13,280 nt of DNA. It comes from Candidatus Omnitrophota bacterium. GTDB lineage: Bacteria; Omnitrophota; Koll11; Gygaellales; JAQTUY01. How positions within the stretch are numbered: position 1 is the first letter of the stretch; every line of letters begins with the position of its first letter. This document shows positions 13,046-13,280 of this stretch, piece by piece. A program made the translations under genes and the position numbers. The notes below the pieces were generated by a model. It was not told the DNA's origin. It ran no database searches and saw only the letters and a program-made list of their open reading frames with translations. The stretch spans positions 1-13,280 of the forward strand of contig JAQTUY010000036.1 in the NCBI GenBank assembly GCA_028707105.1, written 5' to 3'.

Positions 13046-13280
13046 TTTCTGTGGCGCTCCTGCTTTTACTCCTCACCCCGTCCAAGATCTACCAAATACT
13101 GGAACTGAAAGCCTTAGACCTGAGGTTCGCGCTCAGGGGCACCCAGCCCGTAGATTCTCCGGTGCTGCATATCGATATTGATGACCAAAGCCTGGAGAAG
13201 CTGGGCAGGTGGCCCTGGCCAAGAAGCTATCACGCCGGGCTTACCGATACCTTAGCTGAATGCGGGGCAAAGCAGATCCT
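12997..13280 (+). CDS. CHASE2-domain sensor protein (3' partial)
   Basis: A GTG start at 12997 has AGGA 6 bases upstream (12987-12990). The frame stays open to the window edge, giving 94 complete codons. The N-terminus is basic (MDKKKYSKF), followed by one transmembrane helix (about 10-29, SLGFSFSVALLLLLLTP). Then comes a textbook CHASE2 beginning: LKALDLRFALRG, VLHIDIDDQSLEKLGRWPWPRSYHAGLTDTLAECGAKQI. CHASE2 is an extracytoplasmic ligand-sensing domain, normally followed by two or three TM helices and a cytoplasmic output domain (adenylate/guanylate cyclase, histidine kinase, Ser/Thr kinase or GGDEF). The output module lies outside the window, so the signalling type is unknown. It is 27 bases after the barrel gene, so it belongs to the FecR-barrel operon. 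Confidence 0.88.
   Translation, partial: MDKKKYSKFLVSLGFSFSVALLLLLLTPSKIYQILELKALDLRFALRGTQPVDSPVLHIDIDDQSLEKLGRWPWPRSYHAGLTDTLAECGAKQI

Overview
The window looks like a chromosomal segment of a diderm (Gram-negative) bacterium. It has a two-partner-secretion (TpsB/FhaC-like) outer-membrane translocator, a second outer-membrane beta-barrel ending in Phe, many cleavable signal peptides, and strong Shine-Dalgarno (SD) sites of the aggagg type. The mix of DUF1566/Lcl modules, SUMF1-type modules, FecR and CHASE2, with moderate GC and purely co-directional packing, would fit an uncultivated lineage such as Omnitrophota or another PVC-related phylum. That placement is a low-confidence impression; there is no rRNA or marker gene to prove it. 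All twelve genes are on the + strand. No gap exceeds about 115 bases, and there are no tRNAs, insertion sequences, CRISPR arrays or phage genes.

Region 1 (1-9137) reads as one long transcription unit with gaps of 3 to 80 bases. Its genes, in order, are: a DUF1566/Lcl protein with two duplicated two-module units (5' end outside the window); a 12-TM MFS exporter with an unusual periplasmic insertion; two exported SUMF1/FGE-fold proteins that both lack the catalytic cysteines of true formylglycine-generating enzymes; a secreted protein with repeated GxDGxWFTxDD motifs; a K+-channel-like membrane protein with a TVGFGD filter; a secreted protein with a long E-P-V-K-V repeat spacer and a C-terminal LTxxQ-like helical domain; and a short membrane-anchored paralogue of that C-terminal domain.

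Region 2 (about 9138-10966) starts with an AT-rich spacer carrying a good sigma70-type promoter. It encodes a TpsB-type translocator (POTRA domains plus a 16-strand-type barrel). No TpsA cargo is in view.

Region 3 (10967-13280) has the best promoter in the window (TTGACA, 17 bp, TAGAAT). It encodes an exported FecR-domain protein, an outer-membrane beta-barrel, and the start of a CHASE2-domain receptor (GTG start, runs off the window).

Taken together, almost every gene product is predicted to be membrane-bound, periplasmic or surface-located. My inference is a cell-envelope/surface-display locus: exported lectin-fold modules and repeat proteins, export machinery, an envelope-spanning linker coupled to an ion channel, and a FecR/CHASE2 sensory module. 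The joint function is not established by the sequence.
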